DNA from: Serratia grimesii NBRC 13537
GTDB taxonomy: Bacteria > Pseudomonadota > Gammaproteobacteria > Enterobacterales > Enterobacteriaceae
Length of the DNA stretch: 64,000 nucleotides
Direction of reading: 5' to 3'
Assembly (NCBI RefSeq): GCF_001590905.1
Contig: NZ_BCTT01000012.1
Span: 169,379-233,378 of the forward strand
Shown here piece after piece: positions 37,965-46,769 of the stretch (within the stretch, counting starts at the first letter, position 1; each line of letters opens with the position of its first letter). Under the pieces are notes generated by a model. It had not been told where the DNA came from, searched no databases, and saw only the letters and a program-made list of their open reading frames with translations. Both the position numbers and the translations under genes were made by a program.

Positions 37965-39050
37965 TTAAAATCCGCCGCGCGCCGAACGGCCCACGGCCTC
38001 TCCCAACTGCCACACTGCCATCGCATAGTGCGTGCTGTGGTTATAGCGGGTGATCGTATAGAAGTTAGGTAAACCGTACCAGTATTGATAGCCGGTACCA
38101 ATATCCAGACGCAGCAGGCTGGCTTCTTGGTTATCACCCAGTGAGCCCTGTGGACTCAGGCCTGCCGCAGCCAGGCTAGCAACGGAATAACGCGTTTTAA
38201 ACCCATTTTCCAACCCTGGAGCCTGGCCGTTAGCCTGTACCGCAACAGGTTCACCCTTAGTCCAGCCATGTGCTTTAAAGTAGTTAGCAACACTGCCGAT
38301 AGCATCCACCGGATCCCACAAGTTAATGTGACCGTCACCGTTGAAATCTACAGCGTAACTTTTAAATGAGGACGGCATAAACTGACCGTAACCCATAGCG
38401 CCAGCAAATGAACCGCGCAGCTCCAGCGGATCATCCCCTTCAGTACGTGACATCAGCAGGAAAGTTTCCAGCTCGCCAGCAAAATAATCGGCGCGGCGTG
38501 GATAGTCGAACGCCAGGGTAGACAGTGCATCGATAATGCGGGTTTTACCCATTACGCGGCCCCAACGGGTTTCAACGCCGATAATGCCGACAATGATTTC
38601 CGGCGGCACGCCGTAGACCTGGTAAGCACGCTGTAGCGCATCCTGATACTGATTCCAGAATTGCACGCCATTTTGCACGTTATCCGGCGTAATAAATTTA
38701 TTGCGATAGCGCAACCAGGAACCGTTCGGTCCCGAAGGTGCTTGTGTGGATGGCGTTGGCGCCTGGCGATCCATCAAGCGCAGTACAGAGTCTAACCGCC
38801 TGGCCTGGGCCAGCACGTCATGCAACTGCTGACGATCGAAACCGTGTTCCTGCACCATTTTATCGATAAAACGGGCGGTGTTCGGGTTGTTGGCAAAATC
38901 GCCCCCCAACGGCTGACCTGAATGTGCTGGTGTCAGCAGAAAACCGCCTTTCACGGTGTTGTCCTGCGGCGTGGCTGAGGTCGGCTTCGGCCCGCTGCTA
39001 CAGGCAGTGAGTAAGGTAAGCAGAGGGAGAAGAACAACTAAATGACGCAT
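37965..39050 (-). CDS. mltB: membrane-bound lytic murein transglycosylase B
   Basis: 361 residues with lipobox LLTAC (Cys17), so outer-membrane anchored in the periplasm. MltB cleaves the MurNAc-GlcNAc bond forming 1,6-anhydroMurNAc. The catalytic glutamate is in IIVGIIGVETRWGRVMGK; GAMGYGQFMPSSF and the EF-hand-like calcium site DFNGDGHINLWDP are conserved, as is GTGYQYWYGLPNFYTITRYN. The open frame extends 44 codons further, but ATG 39050 gives the E. coli-like lipoprotein signal. Single gene. Confidence 0.96.
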   Translation of the reverse strand: MRHLVVLLPLLTLLTACSSGPKPTSATPQDNTVKGGFLLTPAHSGQPLGGDFANNPNTARFIDKMVQEHGFDRQQLHDVLAQARRLDSVLRLMDRQAPTPSTQAPSGPNGSWLRYRNKFITPDNVQNGVQFWNQYQDALQRAYQVYGVPPEIIVGIIGVETRWGRVMGKTRIIDALSTLAFDYPRRADYFAGELETFLLMSRTEGDDPLELRGSFAGAMGYGQFMPSSFKSYAVDFNGDGHINLWDPVDAIGSVANYFKAHGWTKGEPVAVQANGQAPGLENGFKTRYSVASLAAAGLSPQGSLGDNQEASLLRLDIGTGYQYWYGLPNFYTITRYNHSTHYAMAVWQLGEAVGRSARGGF

Positions 39051-39343
39051 CGGATATCCATATAAGCCAGGCCAGTGATAAGTGGTGATTATGTTAATCC
39101 ATTGTCTGATGCGAACAAACTGGATTATGTCACTCATCACAAGGCAGCGCGCCAAAATAACCAAAAACGTGACGATAAGCACAGAAACAAAGAATTAGTT
39201 AGGGTAAGCAACTATCCCGTAAAAACCTAAACCCTGATTCAATGAGAACAGTTATCATATTGACACACCGCTGAACACCACTACACTGCCCCTCCTTTTG
39301 GTTACAACCCTGTCAGCGATGACGGAAACAACGGAATGTTATT

Positions 39344-39790
39344 TTGGACTCTCTCGGACAGATCGCTAAAAATGTCTTTAAACGCCGCATGACACGTAAG
39401 GAGTATGTTTTCTCCGTCATTGTGTTCGCCGCGGGTCTGGCACTGTTGTCATACCTGTCACCTTATCTCGATCAAAACCTGTTTCGCACCTATGCAAACA
39501 GTGATATCGGCGAGTTTTTTGCGGTATTTGTCTACCTGCTGTGCATTATGCTGTGGTCACTGTGCTGGATCGGTTTAACCTTTTGGCTGGTAGCCCGCAC
39601 TGCATTTCGCCTTAATGACATTGGTACACCTGGCTGGCCTCTGGCGCTAGTCCTGTATCTGCTCAGCGTCGTGAATAATTATTACCCCGGCCCGGTGACA
39701 CGCTGGCTAATCGTTATTAGCCTGATTGGGATATTATGTGCGCTATTACTGCCCTCGGGATTACGCACGCGGAAGCCGATGAGGGTCTAA
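39344..39790 (+). CDS. DUF805-like inner membrane protein
   Basis: 148 residues with four predicted membrane segments (about 24-42, 62-84, 100-112, 120-137). RMTRKEYVFSVIVFA and ARTAFRLNDIGTPGWPL match the basic entry motif and the R-L-D-G-GW element of DUF805 proteins. Function is unknown; relatives are small membrane proteins often linked to stress. Start is uncertain: TTG 39344 is used, and Met16 (39389) is an alternative. Confidence 0.7.
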   Translation: MDSLGQIAKNVFKRRMTRKEYVFSVIVFAAGLALLSYLSPYLDQNLFRTYANSDIGEFFAVFVYLLCIMLWSLCWIGLTFWLVARTAFRLNDIGTPGWPLALVLYLLSVVNNYYPGPVTRWLIVISLIGILCALLLPSGLRTRKPMRV

Positions 39791-39861
39791 CCATCGCCAC
39801 TGGCTATCTGCAAGCCAAGCAGTCACAATGCCGCATCACTCCGCGCCAAACAGGAAATACC

Positions 39862-40302
39862 ATGTCTTGCCACTACCCCGCCCATTACACCTTTGATAAC
39901 GATAGCGATGCCTGGCAGATCCACTTTCGTGATTTTCCTGAACAACAGGCCGCCTGCTATAAGCGTGAAGATATAGAGCTTGAAGCCCAGGAAAGCCTGT
40001 TGATTGCCATCAAGCTGGAAATGGAAGAAGGCCGACCGGTACCTTCGCCTTCTCGCGCCTTACCGGAAGAATTAGCTATCCACGTACCCGTGCTGGTCAA
40101 ACTCAAACTCGAGCTGCATAACATCATGTTGACCAACTGCACCTCTAAAGCGTCCCTGGCACGTAAACTCGGGTTTAACGCTGGGCAAATGGATCGCCTG
40201 CTGGACGTCGCCTACGCCTCAAAAGTGGAAGCACTAGAGCAAGCCCTTTACCTGTTAGGCTATGAAGTACAAACCTCGGTAGCAGAGATTCGTCAGCAAT
40301 AA
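39862..40302 (+). CDS. HicB-family antitoxin-like protein without HicA
   Basis: 146 residues. The N-terminal half has the HicB partial-RNase-H-like pattern (HYPAHYTFDNDSDAWQIHF, DFPEQQAACY, then EAQESLLIAIKLEMEEGRPVPSPS). The C-terminal half has the DNA-binding helix-turn-helix SKASLARKLGFNAGQMDRLL. HicB normally neutralises the small RNA-targeting toxin HicA encoded just upstream; no HicA-like frame is present, the upstream gene being the DUF805 protein. ATG 39862 is chosen because CAGGA lies seven bases upstream and it starts the conserved domain; the open frame begins 42 codons earlier. It may act as a regulator only. Confidence 0.75.
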   Translation: MSCHYPAHYTFDNDSDAWQIHFRDFPEQQAACYKREDIELEAQESLLIAIKLEMEEGRPVPSPSRALPEELAIHVPVLVKLKLELHNIMLTNCTSKASLARKLGFNAGQMDRLLDVAYASKVEALEQALYLLGYEVQTSVAEIRQQ

Positions 40303-40392
40303 GATAAATATTTTTTTCGGGGGCTAAATATTCTTCATTTTTCGCCGATGTGTTCATTACCGAACCATCAAGAGCAAAAGTGAAGGCTAAAA

Positions 40393-40488
40393 ATGGAGTG
40401 GAGTCGCCGTAATATTTGGACCGTTATTCTGCTGTCGTGCCTTGTCTTCTGGGTCATCTTGTTGACGGGCGCAAACGCCGTCGCCTGA
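40393..40488 (+). CDS. 31-residue single-span membrane protein
   Basis: Encoded peptide starts MEWSRRNIWTVILLSC and ends GANAVA. Basic residues at 5-6 precede one hydrophobic helix (about 8-25), giving an expected inward N-terminus. The ribosome site GAAGG lies about eight bases before ATG and a hairpin terminator follows 37 bp after the stop. The FWV-centred hydrophobic core is loosely like E. coli YmiA, but I cannot assign a family. Confidence 0.6.
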   Translation: MEWSRRNIWTVILLSCLVFWVILLTGANAVA

Positions 40489-40524
40489 TCCCTTTTCATA
40501 ACATCACAGCAAGTACAATTATAA

Positions 40525-40542
40525 AGCCCGTTTCAACGGGCT
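40525..40542 (+). terminator. terminator after the 31-residue gene
   Basis: Stem AGCCCGTT/AACGGGCT with a two-base loop, followed by ATTCCCTTCTTTT. Confidence 0.65.
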
Positions 40543-40621
40543 ATTCCCTTCTTTTACCTGATAAAAATGGTAAATAAAAATCGTTTAAAAACAGTAACCA
40601 GTGGTTAATAAACCGCCAAAA

Positions 40622-40641
40622 AATGTGATCAAAAACACAGT
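40622..40641. promoter_or_regulatory. putative CRP site upstream of ypdK
   Basis: TGTGA-TCAAAA-ACACA matches nine of ten positions of the CRP half-sites TGTGA and TCACA. Its centre (about 40631) is roughly 47 bp before the predicted start of transcription, near the -41.5 position used for class II activation. Confidence 0.6.
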
Positions 40642-40642
40642 A

Positions 40643-40672
40643 TTGTAATCAGGCTCATATTGGGAGTACATT
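40643..40672 (+). promoter_or_regulatory. predicted ypdK promoter
   Basis: -35 TTGTAA (40643-40648), 18-bp spacer, -10 TACATT (40667-40672). Transcription would begin near 40679, immediately before the first leader hairpin. Confidence 0.5.
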
Positions 40673-40683
40673 AGCCCCGATCC

Positions 40684-40796
40684 TGTCGTGGTTCATGTTT
40701 TACCTCACGGACTTTGAAACACGACAACCGGATAAGCTGTGGTTAAGGACGTTGTTCTTCATGTTGAAGGATCCGCCTAATCACCACAATCTATCC
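40684..40796 (+). ncRNA. structured ypdK leader, two long hairpins
   Basis: Hairpin 1: TGTCGTG (40684-40690) pairs with CACGACA (40720-40726). Hairpin 2: GGATA and TGTGGT (40730-40743) pair with ACCACA and TATCC (40783-40796) across a matching three-base internal loop, with an inner CTTC/GAAG helix around 40757-40769. The whole transcript to the terminator at 40985 would be about 305 bases. Structure is read by eye only. Confidence 0.5.
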
Positions 40797-40865
40797 ACAA
40801 AATACTCAGCACAACAATCGGGATCATTGGCTTGCGAGGGACTCCAAAAGGGAGTTGTTCAGTGA
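40761..40865 (+). CDS. candidate 34-codon upstream ORF overlapping ypdK
   Basis: ATG at 40761 opens a frame starting MLKDPPNHHNLSTKYS and ending GLQKGVVQ; its TGA overlaps the ypdK GTG start in the string GTGA, a four-base overlap typical of translational coupling. AAGGA lies about eleven bases before ATG. The start codon is in the apical part of leader hairpin 2. No similarity recognised; it may be a leader peptide or a chance frame. Confidence 0.35.
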   Translation: MLKDPPNHHNLSTKYSAQQSGSLACEGLQKGVVQ

Positions 40866-40936
40866 AATATTTTGTTATGGGCGTTTCATTCATGTTGGTT
40901 ACATGGATTGGCACCTTTATGCTGATGGTTGCATAA
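40862..40936 (+). CDS. ypdK: small membrane protein YpdK
   Basis: 24 residues, one membrane helix: MKYFVMGVSFMLVTWIGTFM then LMVA. It aligns without gaps to E. coli YpdK (MKYFFMGISFMVIVWAGTFA...). The start is GTG with GGGAG about eight bases upstream. Position beside alaC is as in E. coli. Function is unknown; it is one of the experimentally detected small membrane proteins of E. coli. Confidence 0.85.
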   Translation: MKYFVMGVSFMLVTWIGTFMLMVA

Positions 40937-40961
40937 CCAAGGCATGACCAGGAACATAGAT

Positions 40962-40985
40962 AAAGGGGCGCATAAGCGCCCCTTT
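40962..40985. terminator. terminator between ypdK and the cytochrome b561 gene
   Basis: Ten-base stem AAAGGGGCGC/GCGCCCCTTT with loop ATAA, followed by GTTGTTTC on the plus strand. Usable in both directions. Confidence 0.85.
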
Positions 40986-41003
40986 GTTGTTTCTGCACTT
41001 CTG

Positions 41004-41528
41004 CTATTTTCCCGGCATCATGCGGCGTAGGGTGTCATCCTTGCGCAGATAATGGTGGTATAGCGCTGCCAACGTATGCGCGCCAATAATAAAATAGCCT
41101 GTATTGGCGAGCGTTTCGTGCGTGCTTTTAATAACGCTACGCAGTATCGGATTCGGTGTAACAAATTGCGGAACTTGCCATCCCAACAATACCCACTCTT
41201 TCCCGCCATAAGCCAGCGCCAAAACACCAAGCACCGGTAAGGTCAGGAACAACACATAAAGCAGGACATGGAAAATTTTGGCACTCCATTCCTGCCACTC
41301 CTCAAGTGGTGGCGTGGTTGGCGGTGTGGCATAACGCCGCCGCAGCCCAAGCCGGATGAACATCAGCAAGAAGACCATCAAACCAAAGTTAAAATGCAGA
41401 TTTTTTACCAGTGGCGCCATATCATCCGGTACCGAATCCTTCAGCAGCATTGCTGAGTAAGTCAGGATCACCATCAGTAACGTCAGCCAGTGCAAAACAA
41501 TCTGTGATTTCGCGTAACGATTACCCAT
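41004..41528 (-). CDS. cytochrome b561 family protein
   Basis: 174 residues with four membrane helices and the haem-ligand histidines expected for the CybB family: His13 in IVLHWLTLL, His in VKNLHFNFGLMVF, and two in GAHTLAALYHHYLR near the C-terminus. CybB-type di-haem proteins oxidise ubiquinol, and E. coli CybB is a superoxide:ubiquinone oxidoreductase. Several paralogues exist in enterobacteria, so cybB itself is not asserted. Single gene. Confidence 0.85.
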   Translation of the reverse strand: MGNRYAKSQIVLHWLTLLMVILTYSAMLLKDSVPDDMAPLVKNLHFNFGLMVFLLMFIRLGLRRRYATPPTTPPLEEWQEWSAKIFHVLLYVLFLTLPVLGVLALAYGGKEWVLLGWQVPQFVTPNPILRSVIKSTHETLANTGYFIIGAHTLAALYHHYLRKDDTLRRMMPGK

Positions 41529-41609
41529 ACACTCTTCCTGATAAATAAAGAAAATCTTATTAGAGGATAGTGGGTAAATGATGAAGAAAACCTTAGCAGA
41601 AAGAAAAAA

Positions 41610-41631
41610 GGCCGGAGCGAATGCGCCGGCC
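41610..41631 (-). terminator. terminator of alaC
   Basis: GGCCGG/CCGGCC stem extended by GC/GC around a GAAT-type loop, with a T-run on the minus strand, nine bases after the alaC stop. Confidence 0.75.
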
Positions 41632-41639
41632 CAAAAGGA

Positions 41640-42875
41640 TTATTTGGTCACCGTCGGACTGCTTTTGCTTGGCTTGATCAGCCCGTCAGCCCGGAACATG
41701 GCTTTGATACCGCGCACCGCCTGACGAATGCGGTCCTGGTTTTCGATCAGCGCGAAACGCACGTGGGTATCGCCGTAGTCACCAAAGCCGATACCTGGCG
41801 AGACGCAAACTTTGGCTTCCGCCAGCAGGCGTTTGGCAAACTCCAGTGAGCCAAGGTGCGCATAAGGCTCTGGAATTTTTGCCCAAACGTACATAGAGGC
41901 TTTCGGGTTTTCCACCATCCAGCCTGCTTCATGCAGCCCTTTTACCAGCACATTACGGCGTTGACGATATTGCTCTGCAATATCCAATACGCATTGCTGA
42001 TCGCCTTCCAGTGCAGCGATAGCCGCGACTTGCAGAGGGGTGAAGGTGCCATAGTCGTGGTAGCTTTTGATGCGCGCCAGCGCGTTGACCAGCTCGGGAT
42101 TGCCGACCATGAAACCAATTCGCCAGCCCGCCATATTGTAGCTTTTCGACAGCGTGAAAAACTCCACTGCAATGTCCTTGGCGCCAGGCACCTGCATGAT
42201 CGAGGGTGCTTTCCATCCGTCATAGACGATGTCGGCATAGGCCAGATCGTGGATCACCAACACATCATATTGTTTAGCCAGTGCGACTACGCGCTCAAAG
42301 AAGTCCAGCTCAACACACTGGGCCGTCGGATTCGACGGGAAGCCGAGGATCATCATTTTCGGGCGCGGTATGGTTTCACGTATGGCGCGCTCCAGCTCAC
42401 CAAAGAAATCCACACCGTCCACCAGTGGCACCGAACGCACCTGAGCACCAGCAATCACCGCACCGTAAATGTGGATAGGATAGCTCGGATTCGGCACCAG
42501 CACGGTGTCACCGTGATCGAGCGTCGCTAACATCAGGTGTGCCAGCCCTTCTTTTGACCCTATGGTGACAATGGCTTCGCTTTCGGGATCGATCTCCACC
42601 TGGTAGCGATCAGCGTACCAGCGTGAAATAGCACGGCGTAAACGCGGGATACCGCGCGAGGTGGAATAACCGTGGGTATCGTCACGTTGTGCAACGGTAC
42701 AGAGTTTTTCCACAATGTGCGGCGGTGTTGGCCCGTCGGGGTTACCCATGCTGAAATCGATAATATCCTCGCCGCGACGGCGTGCAGCCATCTTCAGTTC
42801 GGCGGTGATGTTAAATACATAAGGGGGAAGACGTTCAATACGCGTAAAACGGCGTTGCGGACTATTATCAGCCAT
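41640..42875 (-). CDS. alaC: glutamate-pyruvate aminotransferase AlaC
   Basis: 411-residue fold-type I PLP enzyme that makes alanine from pyruvate and glutamate. The PLP lysine is in [18 protein letters not shown] (about residue 245), with the cofactor contacts GFPSNPTAQ and [12 protein letters not shown]. It aligns with E. coli AlaC (YfdZ) throughout. In both species it lies by ypdK and near ypdAB. Together with the pyruvate-sensing system next door it marks this region as pyruvate related, which is inference. Confidence 0.95.
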   Translation of the reverse strand: MADNSPQRRFTRIERLPPYVFNITAELKMAARRRGEDIIDFSMGNPDGPTPPHIVEKLCTVAQRDDTHGYSTSRGIPRLRRAISRWYADRYQVEIDPESEAIVTIGSKEGLAHLMLATLDHGDTVLVPNPSYPIHIYGAVIAGAQVRSVPLVDGVDFFGELERAIRETIPRPKMMILGFPSNPTAQCVELDFFERVVALAKQYDVLVIHDLAYADIVYDGWKAPSIMQVPGAKDIAVEFFTLSKSYNMAGWRIGFMVGNPELVNALARIKSYHDYGTFTPLQVAAIAALEGDQQCVLDIAEQYRQRRNVLVKGLHEAGWMVENPKASMYVWAKIPEPYAHLGSLEFAKRLLAEAKVCVSPGIGFGDYGDTHVRFALIENQDRIRQAVRGIKAMFRADGLIKPSKSSPTVTK

Positions 42876-42996
42876 AGATACCTCGAAGAGACGTTAGCGC
42901 CCGGACCATCCGAGCGACGCTGGCCAACCTAAAGATTGACCGGATATTGAACATATCTCAGCCTTGGCAGGCTTGTCGATACCCGGCACAATATTT

Positions 42997-43536
42997 TTAT
43001 TTAGCGCCCCTGAATTCCTGCTCCAACAGCCCGAACTGCCAGTCATCGCGCCATTGACCTGCCAACTGGTAGTTATCACGCAACGTGCCTTCCAACAGAA
43101 AACCACAGGATTCCAGCAGTCGACGCGAAGCGATATTGCCTGCGGTCACAGTGGCCGTCACCTTGTGGTAACCGCAGGCGTTAAAACCAAAATCCAGCAC
43201 TGCCGGCAACCATTCTTTGCCATACCCTTTGCCCTGTGCCTCAGGCAAACAGCCAAAACCGACTTCGGCCTGTTGATAGGGTAACCATTGTGAACGAAAG
43301 CCCGTCATACCCAGCGCCTGCCCGCTTGCCTTATCGCGGATCACCAAACACAACCATTGATCCAGGTGCTTATCCCAGGTCGGTAAACGGGCCTCGAAAC
43401 GACTGCGGATATCCTCTTCACTGCATGGATCGGCGATGTAGTGGATCACCAGCGGATCCTGATACAGACGTAAAAATAGCGGCCAGTCGTCGGCAGTCAG
43501 CGACTGCAGGGTCAAGCGCTCAGTGACCAACTTCAT
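42997..43536 (-). CDS. GNAT family N-acetyltransferase, RimJ/RimL-like
   Basis: 179 residues. It starts with LVTERLTLQSLTADDWPLF, typical of the RimJ/RimL branch, and has the acetyl-CoA loop LPEAQGKGYGKEWLPAVLDF (Q-x-x-G-x-G) and NIASRRLLESCGF near the end. Substrate could be a ribosomal or other protein N-terminus or a small amine; it cannot be decided. Divergent from the YbiU-like gene. Confidence 0.85.
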   Translation of the reverse strand: MKLVTERLTLQSLTADDWPLFLRLYQDPLVIHYIADPCSEEDIRSRFEARLPTWDKHLDQWLCLVIRDKASGQALGMTGFRSQWLPYQQAEVGFGCLPEAQGKGYGKEWLPAVLDFGFNACGYHKVTATVTAGNIASRRLLESCGFLLEGTLRDNYQLAGQWRDDWQFGLLEQEFRGAK

Positions 43537-43724
43537 TGCTTTTGCCTCCTAAAAACATAAATCTCCGAAAAACGAAAATGAGGAAGTTACGAATGAAAGA
43601 TATCCCTTTATTTTCCTCTATTAAATTCAGATAATAATTAACGTTAAAACAACAAAACCATAACGCCTTACCCGGTCCCCTACAACCGTTCGTCGTTGCC
43701 CACCCGCAGCACGAGGAGAACACC

Positions 43725-44969
43725 ATGGCTTCTTTACGCATTGACGATATTCCAAGCGCGATTAAAAGCGTCAAACAGCAACTGCGACAAGCATTACCGA
43801 ATTACCGTGAAACCTTTTTGGCGCTGGAGGACAATATCCGCCAGCAGGTCGAACAAATCCGCCGGGAATTGGCTGCCGGTCAGAACCCGGTTCCGCAAAT
43901 CGATGCCGAAGATATCCTGCAACAACGCGTCAGCGAGCAGCAAAAAACGCTGATCAAACAGCGCGGCGCTTGTGCCATCCGTGGTGTATTTCCCCGCGAG
44001 AAAGCCACTGAGTGGAACCGAGAAATCGGCAATTACCTAGACCGCAACAACTTCGTCGAGCGCTTAAAAGGCGCGGCAGAAGACAACTATTTCGGCAAAC
44101 TGGCTGCCAGCAAGCCACAAATTTACGGTATTTACTGGTCGAAACCGCAGGTAGAAGCACGTCAAGACGCCCGCATGCACGCGGTACAGGTATTCCTCAA
44201 CAGCCTGTGGGAAACCGAAAGTAACGGTAAACAACATTTTGACCCAACGCGTGTCACGACCTATGCCGATCGCACTCGCCGCCGCCCACCGAACTCTTCA
44301 TCGCTGGGCCTGTCACCGCACGTAGACAGCGGCACTATTGAGCGTTGGCTGGATGAAAACTTCCGCTATGTCTATCGTCATGTGTTCTCCGGCAACTGGC
44401 AGTCTTATGACCCGTTCGCCGCCGATGGCCGTACTGAAGTGCGTGAGATAGCTTCACCGGCAGTGTGCTCGATGTTCCGTACCTTTCAGGGCTGGACGGC
44501 ACTGACGCCGCAGCGAACCCATGCGGGCACACTGAACCTGGTCCCTGTCGCCAACGCCATGGCCTATGTGCTGCTGCGTGCACTACAAGATGACGTTGCC
44601 GATGACGATCTGTGCGATGCCGCCCCCGGTCGTGCACTCTCGATATCAGAGAAATGGCATCCCCTTTTGATCAGTGGGATTTCCCCTATTCCTGATTTAG
44701 AGCCCGGCGACACTGTTTTCTGGCATTGCGATGTCATTCATGCCGTAGAAAACGAACATCACGGTGAATTCGACAGCAACGTGATGTACATCGCTGCCGC
44801 GCCGGGTTGCGAGAAAAACGATGCTTACCTGCAACGCCAACTGCCCAGCTTTATTTCTGGCAAAACACCACCGGATTTCGCCCCGGATGATTTCGAAGTT
44901 GATTTCATTGGCCGTGCCACAATCGACTTACTGACACCGCTCGGCAAAGAACAGTTAGGCATTAAATAA
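43725..44969 (+). CDS. ybiU: DUF1479 protein, YbiU-like putative non-haem iron oxygenase
   Basis: 414 residues, cytosolic. It matches E. coli YbiU in [50 protein letters not shown] (shown as region), [13 protein letters not shown] and [17 protein letters not shown]. The H-V-D and the later W-H-C-D-V-I-H resemble the H-x-D...H iron site of Fe(II)/2-oxoglutarate dioxygenases, and the family is placed in that fold, but no substrate is known. It stands alone, with GAGGAG before ATG. Confidence 0.85.
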   Translation: MASLRIDDIPSAIKSVKQQLRQALPNYRETFLALEDNIRQQVEQIRRELAAGQNPVPQIDAEDILQQRVSEQQKTLIKQRGACAIRGVFPREKATEWNREIGNYLDRNNFVERLKGAAEDNYFGKLAASKPQIYGIYWSKPQVEARQDARMHAVQVFLNSLWETESNGKQHFDPTRVTTYADRTRRRPPNSSSLGLSPHVDSGTIERWLDENFRYVYRHVFSGNWQSYDPFAADGRTEVREIASPAVCSMFRTFQGWTALTPQRTHAGTLNLVPVANAMAYVLLRALQDDVADDDLCDAAPGRALSISEKWHPLLISGISPIPDLEPGDTVFWHCDVIHAVENEHHGEFDSNVMYIAAAPGCEKNDAYLQRQLPSFISGKTPPDFAPDDFEVDFIGRATIDLLTPLGKEQLGIK

Positions 44970-45059
44970 CGTCATCCCCCGTGGTGCGCCGTCCGGCCGC
45001 CACGGGTCCCTACGCTGTGATATACTTCTCTCCTATTTCCACCGCAACGAGAGCTTGTC

Positions 45060-46769
45060 GTGCACCCTTTTTTTGAAATGCTGCTAGCGGTGTTTGACCG
45101 CGCCGCGTTGATGCTAATTTGCCTGTTCTTCCTCACCCGTACCCGGTTGTTCCGCCAATTGCTGCAGAAAGAGGACCATACGCCGCTTGAACTGGGTATG
45201 GTCACCGCTATTTTCTCGCTGTTTGCGCTGTTCAGTACTTACTCCGGTGTCAATGTTGAAGGCTCGCTGGTCAACGTAAGGGTGATCGCCATCATGGCTG
45301 GCGGCATTTTGTTCGGCCCCTGGGTGGGGATCGTTACCGGCATCATCGCCGGGGTGCACCGCTACCTGATCGATATCGACGGCATTACCTCCATCCCTTG
45401 CCTGATTACCAGCATCATTGCCGGTATCAGCGCCGGGTATATCAATCTGAAGGTAAAAAAAGAGCAGCGTTGGCGGGCCGGGATCCTCGGCGGTATGTTG
45501 TGCGAATGCTTAACCATGTTGTTGATTGTGTTGTGGGCTAAGCCGACCGAGCTGGGGCTGGATATTGTTTCCCAGATTGCGCTACCGATGATCCTTGGTA
45601 CGGTGTGTATCGGCCTTATCGTGCTGCTGGTGCAGAGCGTTGAAGACGAAAAAGAAGTGATCGCCGCCCGTCAGGCCAAGCTGGCACTGGACATCGCCCG
45701 CAAAACGCTGCCCTATTTCCGCAATATTAACAGCGAATCACTGGCTACTATCTGCGACATCATTCGCCATGATATTCAGGCCGACGCCGTAGCAATCACC
45801 GATACTCACCAGGTGTTGGCTTATGTCGGTGTGGGCGAAGAAGCTTATCCGATGGGCCGTGAAGGGTTGAGTCGGGTGACTCGGGAAAGCATCCGGCACG
45901 GTAAGATCATCATCAAAAACAACCTGGAAAATCCGGCCACGCCGCAGATCCACTCGCAATTGGTGATCCCGCTGTGGGAGAAAGGCGAGGTGACCGGCGC
46001 ACTGAAAATTTACTACTGCCATGCACACCAAATCACCAATACGTTGAAAGTGATGGCTGTCGGCCTGTCGCAAATTATCTCGACCCAGATGGAGGTGTCA
46101 CGCATTGAGCATCTACGCCAGATGGCGGATAAAGCGGAAATGCGCGCCTTGCAGAGCAAGATTAACCCACACTTTCTGTTTAATGCGTTGAACGCGATTT
46201 CCTCTTCGATCCGCATCAATCCGGACACCGCACGGCAGCTGATTATCAATCTGTCACGCTACTTGCGTTATAACCTGGAACTGAACGACGAACTGATCGA
46301 TATCCGTAAGGAACTGCATCAGATCCAGGACTATATCGCGATCGAACAAGCACGCTTTGGCGCCAAGCTGACGGTGATTTATGACATCGATGACGACATT
46401 TCGGTGCGTATCCCCAGCCTGCTGATCCAGCCATTAGTGGAGAATGCCATTGTACACGGCATCCAACCTTGTAAAGGCAAGGGCGTGGTGGTGATTGCAG
46501 TGAAAGACCAGGGTGACAGGGTTAAAATTTCGGTCAAAGACACAGGGCACGGTATCGATCAGAGCGTCATCGAACGCGTCGCCCGCAACGAAATGCCGGG
46601 GCACAATATAGGTCTGCTGAACGTGCATCACCGGGTATCGTTACTGTACGGTGAAGGGCTGCGTATTCGCCGTCTCGAACCCGGTACCGAAATTGCCTTT
46701 TACATCAGCAAAAATGGCGGCAAACTGCAGGTGGAAAATAGCGCACTGCCCGCCGGGGAGCCATCATGA
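45060..46769 (+). CDS. ypdA: sensor histidine kinase YpdA (pyruvate-responsive)
   Basis: 569 residues. Six membrane segments of the 5TM LYT type (about 1-195) include [24 protein letters not shown]; a GAF domain (about 225-350) follows; then the His_kinase dimerisation motif [19 protein letters not shown] with the phospho-acceptor His371, and an HATPase domain ([23 protein letters not shown]). E. coli YpdA with YpdB responds to extracellular pyruvate and induces yhjX. Start is GTG with GAGAG upstream, aligned to E. coli. It overlaps ypdB by four bases. Confidence 0.96.
   Translation: MHPFFEMLLAVFDRAALMLICLFFLTRTRLFRQLLQKEDHTPLELGMVTAIFSLFALFSTYSGVNVEGSLVNVRVIAIMAGGILFGPWVGIVTGIIAGVHRYLIDIDGITSIPCLITSIIAGISAGYINLKVKKEQRWRAGILGGMLCECLTMLLIVLWAKPTELGLDIVSQIALPMILGTVCIGLIVLLVQSVEDEKEVIAARQAKLALDIARKTLPYFRNINSESLATICDIIRHDIQADAVAITDTHQVLAYVGVGEEAYPMGREGLSRVTRESIRHGKIIIKNNLENPATPQIHSQLVIPLWEKGEVTGALKIYYCHAHQITNTLKVMAVGLSQIISTQMEVSRIEHLRQMADKAEMRALQSKINPHFLFNALNAISSSIRINPDTARQLIINLSRYLRYNLELNDELIDIRKELHQIQDYIAIEQARFGAKLTVIYDIDDDISVRIPSLLIQPLVENAIVHGIQPCKGKGVVVIAVKDQGDRVKISVKDTGHGIDQSVIERVARNEMPGHNIGLLNVHHRVSLLYGEGLRIRRLEPGTEIAFYISKNGGKLQVENSALPAGEPS

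Noticed and set aside
39600..40000. A HicA toxin gene beside the HicB-like gene
   Set aside because: No frame of about 60 codons with HicA features on either strand next to the antitoxin.
43520..43774. 84-codon minus-strand frame between the GNAT and YbiU-like genes
   Set aside because: It overlaps both genes and the strong ribosome site of the plus-strand gene; composition is not protein-like.
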